Positions 17,175 through 24,843 of a DNA stretch of 50,303 nucleotides are shown here, one piece after another (the first letter of the stretch is position 1; every line of letters begins with the position of its first letter). The translations under genes were made by a program, and so were the position numbers. A model generated the notes under the pieces. It worked only from the letters and a program-made list of their open reading frames with translations. It had not been told where the DNA came from and did not search any database. The stretch comes from Bacteroidales bacterium UBA3754 (GTDB lineage Bacteria > Bacteroidota > Bacteroidia > Bacteroidales > UBA1715), in the NCBI GenBank assembly GCA_002371705.1, contig DFGI01000056.1, positions 1 to 50,303 on the forward strand. The letters are read 5' to 3'.

Positions 17175-18273
17175 ATGGTTACTACCGAACAGATAAAAGA
17201 CTTAGTGAATCGTCAGCAGACGTTAAGGAGGCATCTTTGACATAGACAATCGTTTGATTCGTCTTGAAGAAGAAGAGTTGAAAACCCATGACCCCGCATT
17301 TTGGGACGACCCCAAGGCTGCCGAACAGCAGATGCGGAAAGTCAATTCTATAAAAAAATGGACCGAAGCCTATGCCGAAGTTGAAAAGGCTTCGGAAGAT
17401 TTACAGGTACTTTGTGATTTTCTCAAAGAAGGTGAAGCGTCTGCCGAAGATGTTGATAATCAATATAATGAACTTTTAAAATTGGTCGAGGCTCTTGAGT
17501 TTAAGAATATGCTCCAGAAGGAAGAAGACCAGTTTGGCGCAATTCTAAAAATCAATCCTGGTGCGGGTGGAACGGAAAGCCACGATTGGGCTTCGATGTT
17601 GCTCCGTATGTATATGCGTTGGGGCGAGGAAAATGGCTACAAGGTGAACACCATCGACATTCAGGATGGCGACATTGCTGGAATTAGTTCGGCTACGATT
17701 GAATTTGAAGGCGATTATGCGTATGGATATTTGAAAGGCGAAGCGGGCGTACACCGTTTAGTGCGGATTTCTCCGTTCGATGCTGGGGCGCGCCGTCACA
17801 CGTCGTTTGCCTCGGTCGATGTGGTTCCAATGATTGACGACACAATAGAAATTGTGATAAATCCTGCCGATTTGGAATGGGATACCTATCGTTCGAGCGG
17901 TGCGGGCGGACAGAATGTGAACAAAGTGGAAACTGCCGTTCGTTTGCGTCACAAACCAACAGGCATTGTGATTGAAAATATGGAAACCCGTTCGCAATTA
18001 CAGAATAGGGAAAAAGCCCTCGCTTTGTTGAAATCGCAGTTGTACCAAATGGAATTGCGGAAACGCGAAGAAGAACAAGCCGCCCGTAATGGCGAAAAAC
18101 TCAAAATTGAGTGGGGCTCGCAGATTCGAAACTACGTGCTGCATCCATATAAATTGGTGAAAGACGTGCGTACAGGCTACGAAACGTCGAACACGCAGGC
18201 TGTACTCGATGGCGACATCAACGACTTTATCAAAGAATATTTGATGTGGTCATCAAACCAGAACAACTCCTAA
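17175..18273 (+). CDS. prfB: Peptide chain release factor 2, expressed through a programmed +1 frameshift
   Basis: RF2 releases peptides at UGA and UAA. The first 21 codons run from ATG 17175 to CTT 17235-17237 and meet an in-frame TGA at 17238. Skipping one base there joins GAC at 17239 to the long frame, giving 365 residues, the same length as E. coli RF2. The downstream frame has its own TAA at 17224, so no start in that frame could give a full N-terminus. RF2 identity is shown by the SPF tripeptide (in RISPFDAG; RF1 would have PxT) and the GGQ loop in SSGAGGQNVNK. A non-frameshifted start at TTG 17254 would lose the N-terminus. The gene is third in the PorE-like/recX operon and converges on the FKBP gene. 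Confidence 0.95.
17225..17241 (+). promoter_or_regulatory. RF2 programmed frameshift signal
   Basis: An internal Shine-Dalgarno-like AAGGAGG (17225-17231) lies three bases before the slippery CTT TGA C (17235-17241). This is the classical RF2 autoregulation site: low RF2 makes the ribosome pause at UGA and slip +1. Confidence 0.95.
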
Positions 18274-18281
18274 CGGAAAAG

Positions 18282-19028
18282 TTATTTACTCTTTTTTTGT
18301 TTTTTAGCTTTTTTACTGTCTGTAGCTGTAGAATCCTCTGTCACTGCAGGTTGCTCATTATTCGAGTCTGAAACAATCGAGAGTAGTTGTATTTCAAAAA
18401 TCAGTGTTGAACAAGGTTTGATGGTTCCCATATCGTTCATTCCGTATCCTAATTCCGAAGGAATATATGCGATATAAGTAGAACCGACAGGCATTAATTT
18501 AAGTACTTGCGTAAATCCAGGAATAAGTCCGTTTACAGGAAATACTGCTGGTTGACCACGCTCTATCGATGAATCAAACACAGTGCCGTCAATTAGGCTT
18601 CCTTTATAATGTACTTTTACTTTGTCGTTGTCGGATGGTGTTGCACCGTTGCCTTTTACCACTACTTTGTATTGCAGTCCGTTTTCAAGGGTGACAACAT
18701 CTTTGTTTTCTTTATTTTTTCTCAAAAATTCAGCGTTTTCCAAACACAAATCTTGCATTTTCGCATTTTGTTCATTTTGTAGTTTTTGGAAATAATTGTT
18801 TAGAATTGGTTCTATTTTATCATTGGGTATTATGCTTTTATTATATTCAGTAAAACCTTTCATAAAGAAGTCTTTTGACAAACCAACTGTTTCCAATTCT
18901 TGTACTGTATTTTTTGCCGTATAAACACCCAATGCGTATGCGGCGCTGTCGGTGTCGGTTTTCAATGTTTGGGCGTTTACTTGAAGTATTACGCAAATTA
19001 ATGTTGTAAGGATTGTTAATTTTCTCAT
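18282..19028 (-). CDS. FKBP-type peptidyl-prolyl isomerase (FkpA/Mip-like)
   Basis: A signal peptide (MRKLTILTTLICVILQVNAQ) is followed by an FKBP N-terminal helical dimerisation domain (about 25-110), then the FKBP domain (about 115-220). The latter has VKVHYKGSLIDGTVFDSSIERGQPAVFPV and a closing GYGMNDMG...STLIFEIQLL. The tail is lysine-rich (KKAKKQKKSK). It is predicted to be a periplasmic chaperone/isomerase for envelope proteins. The conserved Tyr, Phe and Asp of the active site are present. It is the last gene of a minus-strand cluster with DivIC and nnr. Confidence 0.9.
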   Translation of the reverse strand: MRKLTILTTLICVILQVNAQTLKTDTDSAAYALGVYTAKNTVQELETVGLSKDFFMKGFTEYNKSIIPNDKIEPILNNYFQKLQNEQNAKMQDLCLENAEFLRKNKENKDVVTLENGLQYKVVVKGNGATPSDNDKVKVHYKGSLIDGTVFDSSIERGQPAVFPVNGLIPGFTQVLKLMPVGSTYIAYIPSELGYGMNDMGTIKPCSTLIFEIQLLSIVSDSNNEQPAVTEDSTATDSKKAKKQKKSK

Positions 19029-19044
19029 TTTGTTGAATATTAGA

Positions 19045-19377
19045 TTAATCTGTTACCATATAAATATCTTCGTTGTCCTTTTTCATCAGATGTTTTTCGC
19101 GGGCAATCCGTTCAATGTACTCATCATCGTCAAGCGCATCAATTTCTTTTTGTGTTTCTTTGATTTTTTCTTGATAGAGTTGTTTTGTTTCCACTAATTT
19201 TTCCTGCTCTTTGGTCAGCTGATAGCGGCGAATGAAACTGTTTCTGTCGCAACAAATTAGCCAAAGTGCGAACAACGCACAGATTGCGATAATCACATTC
19301 CGCTGTGTGAGATATTTCCGTAGTCCATCTTTAATGGTTTCGGGTTCGTTTTTCTGTTGTTCGTCTTGTTTTTCCAT
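19045..19377 (-). CDS. FtsB/DivIC-like septum formation initiator
   Basis: This 110-residue bitopic membrane protein has a short charged cytoplasmic N-terminus, a single membrane helix at about 28-43 (VIIAICALFALWLICC), then a periplasmic coiled coil (about 55-90). It ends with DDDEYIERIAREKHLMKKDNEDIYMV, the FtsB/DivIC signature E.IAREK..M. The family bridges the divisome through FtsL and FtsQ. It lies 16 nt upstream of the FKBP gene and 35 nt downstream of nnr on the same strand. The two cysteines at the membrane end are unusual but not obviously functional. Confidence 0.85.
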   Translation of the reverse strand: MEKQDEQQKNEPETIKDGLRKYLTQRNVIIAICALFALWLICCDRNSFIRRYQLTKEQEKLVETKQLYQEKIKETQKEIDALDDDEYIERIAREKHLMKKDNEDIYMVTD

Positions 19378-19412
19378 CTATGAATTTATGGTGATAAAAG
19401 TACAATTTTTTT

Positions 19413-20918
19413 TTATTCATGCATCAATTTTCTGAGTGCAGTGTCAATGTTTTCAATAATATCGCTTGCAATGAGCGAAATTTCTCCAATTTTTTCAGTG
19501 GCGCAGTCGCCAGCCATACCGTGGAGAAACACTCCAATTTTTGCTGCTTCTACTGGACTATATTGCTGTGCCAAAAGGGACAAAATTATTCCAGTAAGCA
19601 CGTCGCCGCTCCCAGCCGTTGCCATTCCCGGGTTGCCAGTGCTGTTAAAATATACAGTTCCGTCAGGTGTGGCAATCGACGTGTAATGACCTTTCAAAAC
19701 CACTATGCACGAATGCTCTTTTGCGAATGTCCGTTGTGTTTCAAAACGTTCGTAACATGTTGTGTGCTTGTGCGTTAATCTATCAAATTCGCCAGGATGC
19801 GGCGTTATGATTGTGTGTTGGGGTACGAACTGCCACATACCGGGATTTTGTGCTATGCAATTAAGTGCGTCGGCATCCAATACCAATGGTTTAGTGTTTG
19901 TTTGCAAAAATGTCCGTAATGCTTTCTCTGTGATTTCGTTAGTGCCAATTCCCGGTCCGATTCCCACAGCTGAATAGGGCGATGAATCAGGTATAGTTGA
20001 AAGTAGTTTCTCATTTTCATCAATGCTAATCATTGCTTCGGGAACAGCAATTTGCATAATCTCGTAACCGCAAGACGGACAATGCGTTGTGAGAAGCCCG
20101 CATCCAGTGCGAAGACATGCTTTCGAGGCTAATTCCGCCGCTCCGATTTTTCCATAACTTCCAGAAACGAGAAGGGCGTGTCCAAACGTGCCTTTGTGCG
20201 CGAATTGATTTCGTGGTCGTATGTTGATTGTGTTCCGTGTGACAAATTCAAATGGGGTTTCTGTTTCGGAAAATGGATTTTTTAGTTGTATGTCGGCGAT
20301 GGTCAGTTTTCCTACAAATCGTTGATTTTCAGCAAATAGGAATTGTAGTTTTGGCGATTGAAATGTTATGGTTTCGTTGGCGCAGAACACAATCGCACCA
20401 GCAGGCGTTGGTTCGTCGGCGAACAATCCCGAAGGAATGTCTATTGCAATTTTTTTGTTGGACAATGTGTTGATGAAAGATATGTAATCAGCGGTAAAAC
20501 CTGTGATTGGACGGTTTAAGCCTGAACCAAAAATTCCGTCAATGATAATCGCATTCTGCGGAATTGTAATCTTTTGAAATTCAGCTAATTCTATGATTTT
20601 ACAATGCCCAGATTGCATTTCCAACAATCGCTCGTAGTTTGTAAGAAAATCGTCGCTTGCCGAATCGGTGTAGTTTACAATATAAACAGTAACTCCTTTT
20701 CCTTGGCTTGCAAGCATTCTGGCTATTGCCAACCCATCGCCGCCATTGTTGCCTTTTCCGCAGAAAACACAAAATGATGTTTGTTGTGGATATGTTTCTG
20801 AAATATATTCAAAAAAACGGCGTGCCGCCCGTTCCATTAAGTCAATCGAACTAACAGGCTCGTGCTCAATGGTATAAGCATCAGACTCGTGCATTTGTTT
20901 TGACGATAGAATTTTCAT
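19413..20918 (-). CDS. nnr: Bifunctional NAD(P)H-hydrate epimerase / ADP-dependent dehydratase
   Basis: Nnr repairs hydrated NADH and NADPH. The 501-residue protein is the standard fusion. The N-terminal YjeF epimerase domain (about 1-210) has CGKGNNGGDGLAIARML and DGIFGSGLNRP; the C-terminal ribokinase-like dehydratase domain (about 225-495) has ITPHPGEFDRL and NPGMATAGSGDVLTGII. Both active centres look intact. It is a cytoplasmic housekeeping enzyme, first of the minus-strand cluster, with a clean -7 element upstream facing the repeat-rich 20.9-21.4 kb gap. Confidence 0.95.
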   Translation of the reverse strand: MKILSSKQMHESDAYTIEHEPVSSIDLMERAARRFFEYISETYPQQTSFCVFCGKGNNGGDGLAIARMLASQGKGVTVYIVNYTDSASDDFLTNYERLLEMQSGHCKIIELAEFQKITIPQNAIIIDGIFGSGLNRPITGFTADYISFINTLSNKKIAIDIPSGLFADEPTPAGAIVFCANETITFQSPKLQFLFAENQRFVGKLTIADIQLKNPFSETETPFEFVTRNTINIRPRNQFAHKGTFGHALLVSGSYGKIGAAELASKACLRTGCGLLTTHCPSCGYEIMQIAVPEAMISIDENEKLLSTIPDSSPYSAVGIGPGIGTNEITEKALRTFLQTNTKPLVLDADALNCIAQNPGMWQFVPQHTIITPHPGEFDRLTHKHTTCYERFETQRTFAKEHSCIVVLKGHYTSIATPDGTVYFNSTGNPGMATAGSGDVLTGIILSLLAQQYSPVEAAKIGVFLHGMAGDCATEKIGEISLIASDIIENIDTALRKLMHE

Positions 20919-20934
20919 TGACGTTTATTTTCTA

Positions 20935-20942
20935 CAAAAATA
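20935..20942 (-). promoter_or_regulatory. -7 element for nnr
   Basis: TATTTTTG on the minus strand, 17 nt upstream of the nnr start. Confidence 0.55.
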
Positions 20943-21112
20943 CGATTTTTTCTATCATCGTTGGTTGTAATGGCACTTGCAAGTTAAATTATTCCGGAAT
21001 TATATACTTTCATCGGGCGAACCATCATCGTTTAGTGAAGAATTATTCTTCCTTGTTTCATCAAAAAAAATCTTTGTCGGTACGGTTTCCGACTTAGCTG
21101 ATTGGCGTGTAG
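20943..21112. other. Gene-free stretch with one palindrome
   Basis: First part of the 479-bp gap between nnr and the cyclase. No ORF with a family resemblance is seen. A 15-nt perfect palindrome, GAAGAATTATTCTTC (21037-21051), is the only clear structure, possibly an operator. Confidence 0.4.
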
Positions 21113-21218
21113 AAAATCAACGGAGTGTAGCGTAAAAGGCGTTGGTGCCTTGTGCGAAAAAACTTCAACATACGAAAATGTGGCACTTCAACGCCTTTAG
21201 CGGAACGCAGTTGATTTT
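21113..21218. repeat. Long imperfect inverted repeat (hairpin element)
   Basis: Two 37-nt arms (21113-21149 and 21182-21218) face each other across a 32-nt centre. Perfect blocks are AAAATCAAC (9 bp), AAAGGCGTTG (10 bp) and GTGCC (5 bp), separated by mismatched bases. The layout looks like a REP/MITE-type palindromic unit rather than a terminator, since no T-run follows. There is no transposase in the window. Confidence 0.65.
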
Positions 21219-21235
21219 TAGCCAAGCAGGTACGT

Positions 21236-21280
21236 CGGCGGCCTTTCTTTGGGTTCCGTTTCTTTCGCCGCCGAAAGAAA
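21236..21280. repeat. G/C-cored palindromes next to the hairpin element
   Basis: Two overlapping alternative stems: CGGCGGC (21236-21242) with GCCGCCG, and a perfect 9-bp stem TTTCTTTCG / CGAAAGAAA with a 4-nt loop (21259-21280). They are mutually exclusive, which suggests a mobile or regulatory RNA-type repeat. The reading frames across it are not credible genes. Confidence 0.55.
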
Positions 21281-21397
21281 TGGAACAGAAATTTGCAAGA
21301 TTAAAGTGGATAATTCCGAATTATTCAGTATTTCAAATACAATTTCTGAGAAATTTCTTAAATTTACAAGATTTTTCGCCGTAATGGTAATAGGAAA

Positions 21398-22225
21398 ATG
21401 AAAAAGGCATCGGAAAATAATCGTTTGGTGAATGGGCAAGTTGCCGCATTGGAAAAGCAATTGCGGATTCTTCAGGAGAAGGTTGCCCAACAACATCAGC
21501 AAATTCTTGCGGAAAAACAAAAATGTGAGGATTTGCTTCATAATATGTTGCCTGACGAAATTTACCGTGAATTGCTGAAAAATGGAAAAGTTGCTCCACA
21601 AAGTTATTCGAATGTGACGGTGATGTTCACTGATTTTATGGACTTTACGTCGATGTGCGAACACATTGAACTCAAAGAACTGATTCAGGAATTGGATATG
21701 CACTTTTCCCGTTTCGACGAAATCTGTGAAAAACATTATCTCGAAAAAATAAAAACCATCGGTGATGCGTATATGTGCGTGGGCGGAATGCCTATGAGAA
21801 ACCGAAGCCATCCGTTTGATGCGATTCTTGCCGCAATGGACATTCTGCAATATATTAAAGACGTGAACGAAGTGAAAAAACGGAGTGGGGAATGCCTGTG
21901 GAACTTGCGGATAGGCATCCATACCGGACCTGTGATTGCGGGTGTGGTTGGAAAAAACAAATTTCTCTACGACATTTGGGGCGACACTGTGAATGTGGCA
22001 AACCGATTGGAGGAAAGTGGTGATGCTGGTAAAATAAACATATCGGGTTCCACGTTTGAATATGTGAAAGAATATATTGAATGTATGTATCGAGGCAAAA
22101 TTCCTGTAAAACACAAGGGCGATATTGATATGTATTTTGTAGAACGTTTTTTGCCGCAATATTCCGACGAGTTTGATAACAAAAAACCAAATAAAAATTT
22201 TAAACTTGCGATTGGAAAATTGTAA
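21398..22225 (+). CDS. Class III adenylate cyclase with short coiled-coil N-terminus
   Basis: This 275-residue protein makes cyclic AMP from ATP. An N-terminal coiled coil (about 8-45) is followed by the linker LLHNMLPDEIYREL, then the catalytic domain (about 70-240). All six canonical residues are present: metal aspartates D79 and D123, adenine-selecting K119 and D192, and transition-state N199 and R203. This predicts adenylate rather than guanylate specificity. There is no membrane segment or sensor domain, and an in-frame TAA at 21359 rules out an upstream extension. The linker normally follows a sensor module, so this looks like a stripped-down or truncated form. It stands alone beside a repeat element. 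Confidence 0.88.
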   Translation: MKKASENNRLVNGQVAALEKQLRILQEKVAQQHQQILAEKQKCEDLLHNMLPDEIYRELLKNGKVAPQSYSNVTVMFTDFMDFTSMCEHIELKELIQELDMHFSRFDEICEKHYLEKIKTIGDAYMCVGGMPMRNRSHPFDAILAAMDILQYIKDVNEVKKRSGECLWNLRIGIHTGPVIAGVVGKNKFLYDIWGDTVNVANRLEESGDAGKINISGSTFEYVKEYIECMYRGKIPVKHKGDIDMYFVERFLPQYSDEFDNKKPNKNFKLAIGKL

Positions 22226-22254
22226 TGCTTGAATAAAGACTTAATTGATTGAAT

Positions 22255-22767
22255 ATGAAAAAGATAGTATTAATGATGATAATGGGGATGATAGCCTTCC
22301 CTGTGTTCTCACAATCAAAAATAAACTGGATTTCGTTTGAACAAGCTATGGCGCTGACAAAACAAGATGGCAAGCCTGTGCTTGTTGATGTCTATACCGA
22401 CTGGTGCGGCTGGTGCAAACGCCTCGATGCCACCACGTATCAGGATAGTGCTGTCGTGGCGTACATCAATGCGAATTTCCATGCTGTGAAGTTCAACGCT
22501 GAAGGTTCGGAAAAAATATCCTACCGCGATTCGTTATACACTAAAACGGGCAAAACGCATGATTTGGCTATAAAATTATTACAAGGAAAATTGAGTTATC
22601 CAACTACGATTTTTATGGTTGAAAAAATTAACATGGTCGCTCCGATTCCTGGCTATATGACACGCGAAACCATTCAACCGTATTTGTTTTATTTCGGCGA
22701 AAGAGTGTATGACATAAATAACACGTGGGAAAGCTTTTTAAAGGGATTTACAGTTCCAAGACTTTAA
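22255..22767 (+). CDS. Periplasmic thioredoxin-like protein
   Basis: The ATG at 22255 gives a signal peptide (MKKIVLMMIMGMIAFPVFSQ). The mature protein has a thioredoxin fold of the Thioredoxin_7/DUF255 type: VLVDVYTDWCGWCKRLD with the redox pair C51 and C54, and a cis-Pro segment LSYPTTIFM. The CGWC centre and the long insertion (SEKISYRDSLYTKTGKTHDLAIKLLQ) are typical of Bacteroidota secreted thioredoxins. It probably reduces or isomerises disulfides in the periplasm. It lies 29 nt after the cyclase gene on the same strand and may share its transcript. A heptamer repeat begins directly after its stop. Confidence 0.85.
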   Translation: MKKIVLMMIMGMIAFPVFSQSKINWISFEQAMALTKQDGKPVLVDVYTDWCGWCKRLDATTYQDSAVVAYINANFHAVKFNAEGSEKISYRDSLYTKTGKTHDLAIKLLQGKLSYPTTIFMVEKINMVAPIPGYMTRETIQPYLFYFGERVYDINNTWESFLKGFTVPRL

Positions 22768-22798
22768 AATGCACAATTCACAATGCATAACTCATAAC
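22768..22798 (+). repeat. Heptanucleotide tandem repeat, copy B
   Basis: Four to five 7-nt units, starting AATGCAC AATTCAC, follow the thioredoxin stop without a gap and fill the space before the convergent GH44 stop. Confidence 0.75.
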
Positions 22799-22806
22799 TA
22801 ATGTCG

Positions 22807-24633
22807 TTATTCCACTATTACTTTATACGTTTCTGTTCCAATTTTAACAAAATAAACACCCTTGTCTTTTATTTGAATTTCTGTAACTGAGTCTGGTTTG
22901 GTAATATGCGTAATGCACTTGCCGTCAGTCGAGAATATGGAAATTTCATCGTGGCCTTGTTGCAGTATATATATGTTTTGATTTACAGAATAAACGTTTA
23001 CAGTTTTGCTTGTATTTTCAATTGCCATATTATCGCTATCGTTTTTCAAGTCAAGGATAATTGCCGTGATAGAGTAGGCAGGAACGTTGATAGACAAATT
23101 CCTGTCATTGATTTTCGCGGTAGTTTTCTGCAAGGCGTTTTGCGTATGAGAAACAAATGTTTCTGTCCCGTTCGGCAGATTTGCCAACATATATGCGTCG
23201 TACGTTCCGTTAGGGCAGGCAAAATTAGCAATGGAGGCTTGTACTTGTTGTTCTCCTGTTTCGTTACGGTTTACCAATATCACGGTCATAGAATCCCTGT
23301 TTTCATTAATTGACGTGTAGGCTGAAATCATATCTTCGTCGCTCGATACTGCATTGACGTTGATTGTCTTTCCGTATCGGCTAAAAATATGTACGGTTTC
23401 CCACATTCCCGTACGCCAGTCCCACGGTAGGAAATATTCCATTCCGTGCCGTGCGCCTTCGCCCAGATTTCCAGCGTATGCAAGTGCAGTTGGCATAGCA
23501 TCGGTGTTTTTTATGTTATATTCTGATATTCCGTATGTTACATCGTAATTTTCCCCGAAATATTTGTCAATCCAATTTTGACAGCGGACAAAAACCATTT
23601 CTTTCGTGATTGAATTATCCCAGTAGCCATTGACTTTTTTTACACCATTCGCCTTAGGATAGTCGTAGTTTTCGTCCCAATACAAACGGTGTGTTTGCAA
23701 CATTGTGGCTACATCTTGGTCTTCGGGATAATTATGAATGTCGAATACGTCAAGCATTTTCACACCACATTTTTTCTCTTCTTCCGCCAATCGCATAATC
23801 ACGTATTCCAACCAACAATATTTTTCCCCATTGTAGGTCGGCTGCGGATTGTACCATGTCCATTCCGAAGCCGTTACAGGTCCACAGATTTTTATGTTTG
23901 GATTGAGTTTCCGCACGGCTTTTACGGTCGCCACGTAGTTTTGAATATACATCTCAAACACGTCGTCGTTCATTTCCTTGATAACATCGTCGTGCGTGCC
24001 TCCCCAGATTTCTACTTCGTTGTCCATATTCCAATACAGGAATTGGCTCATATTCAATCCCAAATCTTCTTCCCAATGCGTAATGATTGCAGCTGTAGAG
24101 TCGGCTGGCCATTCTTGGGTGTAAAGCGTCACATCGCCTTCGGTGAATTTGTAATCGCCTGGTTTAGAACCGTTTCCGGCGTAATTTTTCTCGCAACCTT
24201 CCCAACGTTGGGCCTTGTTATATTCCCAATCGGGGAAATTGTAATCTTTTGTCGATGCCACGCGGCCGAGCAATTGGAACGCAAACATTCCCTGAACATC
24301 GGGGAAATCATTCTGCATGGTTTGAGCGATGAGGTCCCAATCCTCGTCGTGTACGTTGTTGTACCAGTTTGGATGGCTTGTGAGTTTTTTCCGCCAATTG
24401 TATTTCGTGGCATTGTTGCCTGAATTTTGTCGCGTCATGTGTACGCCAGCTTCAAAAACTCGCGAAGCAAATTCTTCTGAGTTATATTTTACACTTTTCC
24501 CGTAGCCGTTTAATCCATAAAGATATGGTGAAATGGGCTTGTTCTCGCTGTTTGCGTCAATGGAAATCTCAACTTGTGCCATTCCCAACGTATAGGTAAA
24601 AAGACAACAAAGAAGTACGCATGTTTTCTTCAT
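22807..24633 (-). CDS. GH44 family secreted endo-beta-glycanase with T9SS sorting domain
   Basis: A signal peptide of about 20 residues (MKKTCVLLCC...GMAQ) precedes a GH44 catalytic region. It opens with ISPYLYGLNGYG (34-45) and the TRQNSGNNATKYNW block (67-80). The acid/base Glu206 is in NMDNEVEIWGGTHDD, and DIHNYPED is at 298-305. The nucleophile Glu371 is in GISEYN. A beta-sandwich follows (about 430-530). Residues 540-608 resemble a type A T9SS C-terminal sorting domain, ending KGVYFVKIGTETYKVIVE. GH44 enzymes are endoglucanases or xyloglucanases, so this pairs functionally with the GH74-like protein at the window start. It would be exported through T9SS and anchored or released at the cell surface. 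It is a lone gene with its own promoter and no SusCD partner. Confidence 0.85.
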   Translation of the reverse strand: MKKTCVLLCCLFTYTLGMAQVEISIDANSENKPISPYLYGLNGYGKSVKYNSEEFASRVFEAGVHMTRQNSGNNATKYNWRKKLTSHPNWYNNVHDEDWDLIAQTMQNDFPDVQGMFAFQLLGRVASTKDYNFPDWEYNKAQRWEGCEKNYAGNGSKPGDYKFTEGDVTLYTQEWPADSTAAIITHWEEDLGLNMSQFLYWNMDNEVEIWGGTHDDVIKEMNDDVFEMYIQNYVATVKAVRKLNPNIKICGPVTASEWTWYNPQPTYNGEKYCWLEYVIMRLAEEEKKCGVKMLDVFDIHNYPEDQDVATMLQTHRLYWDENYDYPKANGVKKVNGYWDNSITKEMVFVRCQNWIDKYFGENYDVTYGISEYNIKNTDAMPTALAYAGNLGEGARHGMEYFLPWDWRTGMWETVHIFSRYGKTINVNAVSSDEDMISAYTSINENRDSMTVILVNRNETGEQQVQASIANFACPNGTYDAYMLANLPNGTETFVSHTQNALQKTTAKINDRNLSINVPAYSITAIILDLKNDSDNMAIENTSKTVNVYSVNQNIYILQQGHDEISIFSTDGKCITHITKPDSVTEIQIKDKGVYFVKIGTETYKVIVE

Positions 24634-24675
24634 AAATTGCAGTATTTTAATGTTTTATACATATTTGTAATCTTA

Positions 24676-24706
24676 CAAAGATACGGATATGTTTGGTAAA
24701 AAACAA
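24676..24706 (-). promoter_or_regulatory. Promoter of the GH44 gene
   Basis: On the minus strand, TATCTTTG (24676-24683) is preceded by a TTG-type -33 (24704-24706) with a 20-nt spacer. The leader is about 36 nt. Confidence 0.65.
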
Positions 24707-24764
24707 GGCTTAGTGTAAAAAATACACTAAGAACTACTTTGGTATGGATTCATGAGAAAAAAAT

Positions 24765-24811
24765 AATTGAGAATTGTGCATTATGAATTATGCATTGTGA
24801 ATTAAGAATTG
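24765..24811 (-). repeat. Heptanucleotide tandem repeat, copy C (inverted)
   Basis: Read on the minus strand it consists of about six 7-nt units of AAT(G/T)CA(C/T) with variants. It is opposite in orientation to copy B, so the two arrays flank the GH44 gene as inverted copies. Confidence 0.75.
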
Positions 24812-24825
24812 TTTGTGTATTTTTG
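24795..24825 (+). promoter_or_regulatory. Promoter of the exonuclease-aguA-aguB operon
   Basis: TATTTTTG (24818-24825) with a TTG-type -33 at 24795-24797 and a 20-nt spacer. The -33 lies inside heptamer array C. Confidence 0.55.
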
Positions 24826-24843
24826 CCTAAAAATGAGAAAAAT

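Noticed and set aside
17254..18273. TTG start for a non-frameshifted prfB
   Set aside because: It would remove the N-terminal part; the frameshift signal and length of 365 residues explain the gene.
21142..21384. Plus-strand ORF of about 80 codons in the repeat element
   Set aside because: It only traverses the inverted repeats and has no domain or start signal; the palindromes explain it.
21218..22159. Long minus-strand ORF over the cyclase
   Set aside because: Antisense to a gene with all catalytic residues; the translation is His/Phe-rich and featureless.
23689..24423. Plus-strand ORF of 244 codons antisense to GH44
   Set aside because: No motifs; the GH44 frame has its catalytic residues and signal peptide.
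24790..24843. Upstream ATG of the exonuclease
   Set aside because: It lies within the heptamer repeat, before the -7 element; the 18-residue extension has no family counterpart.
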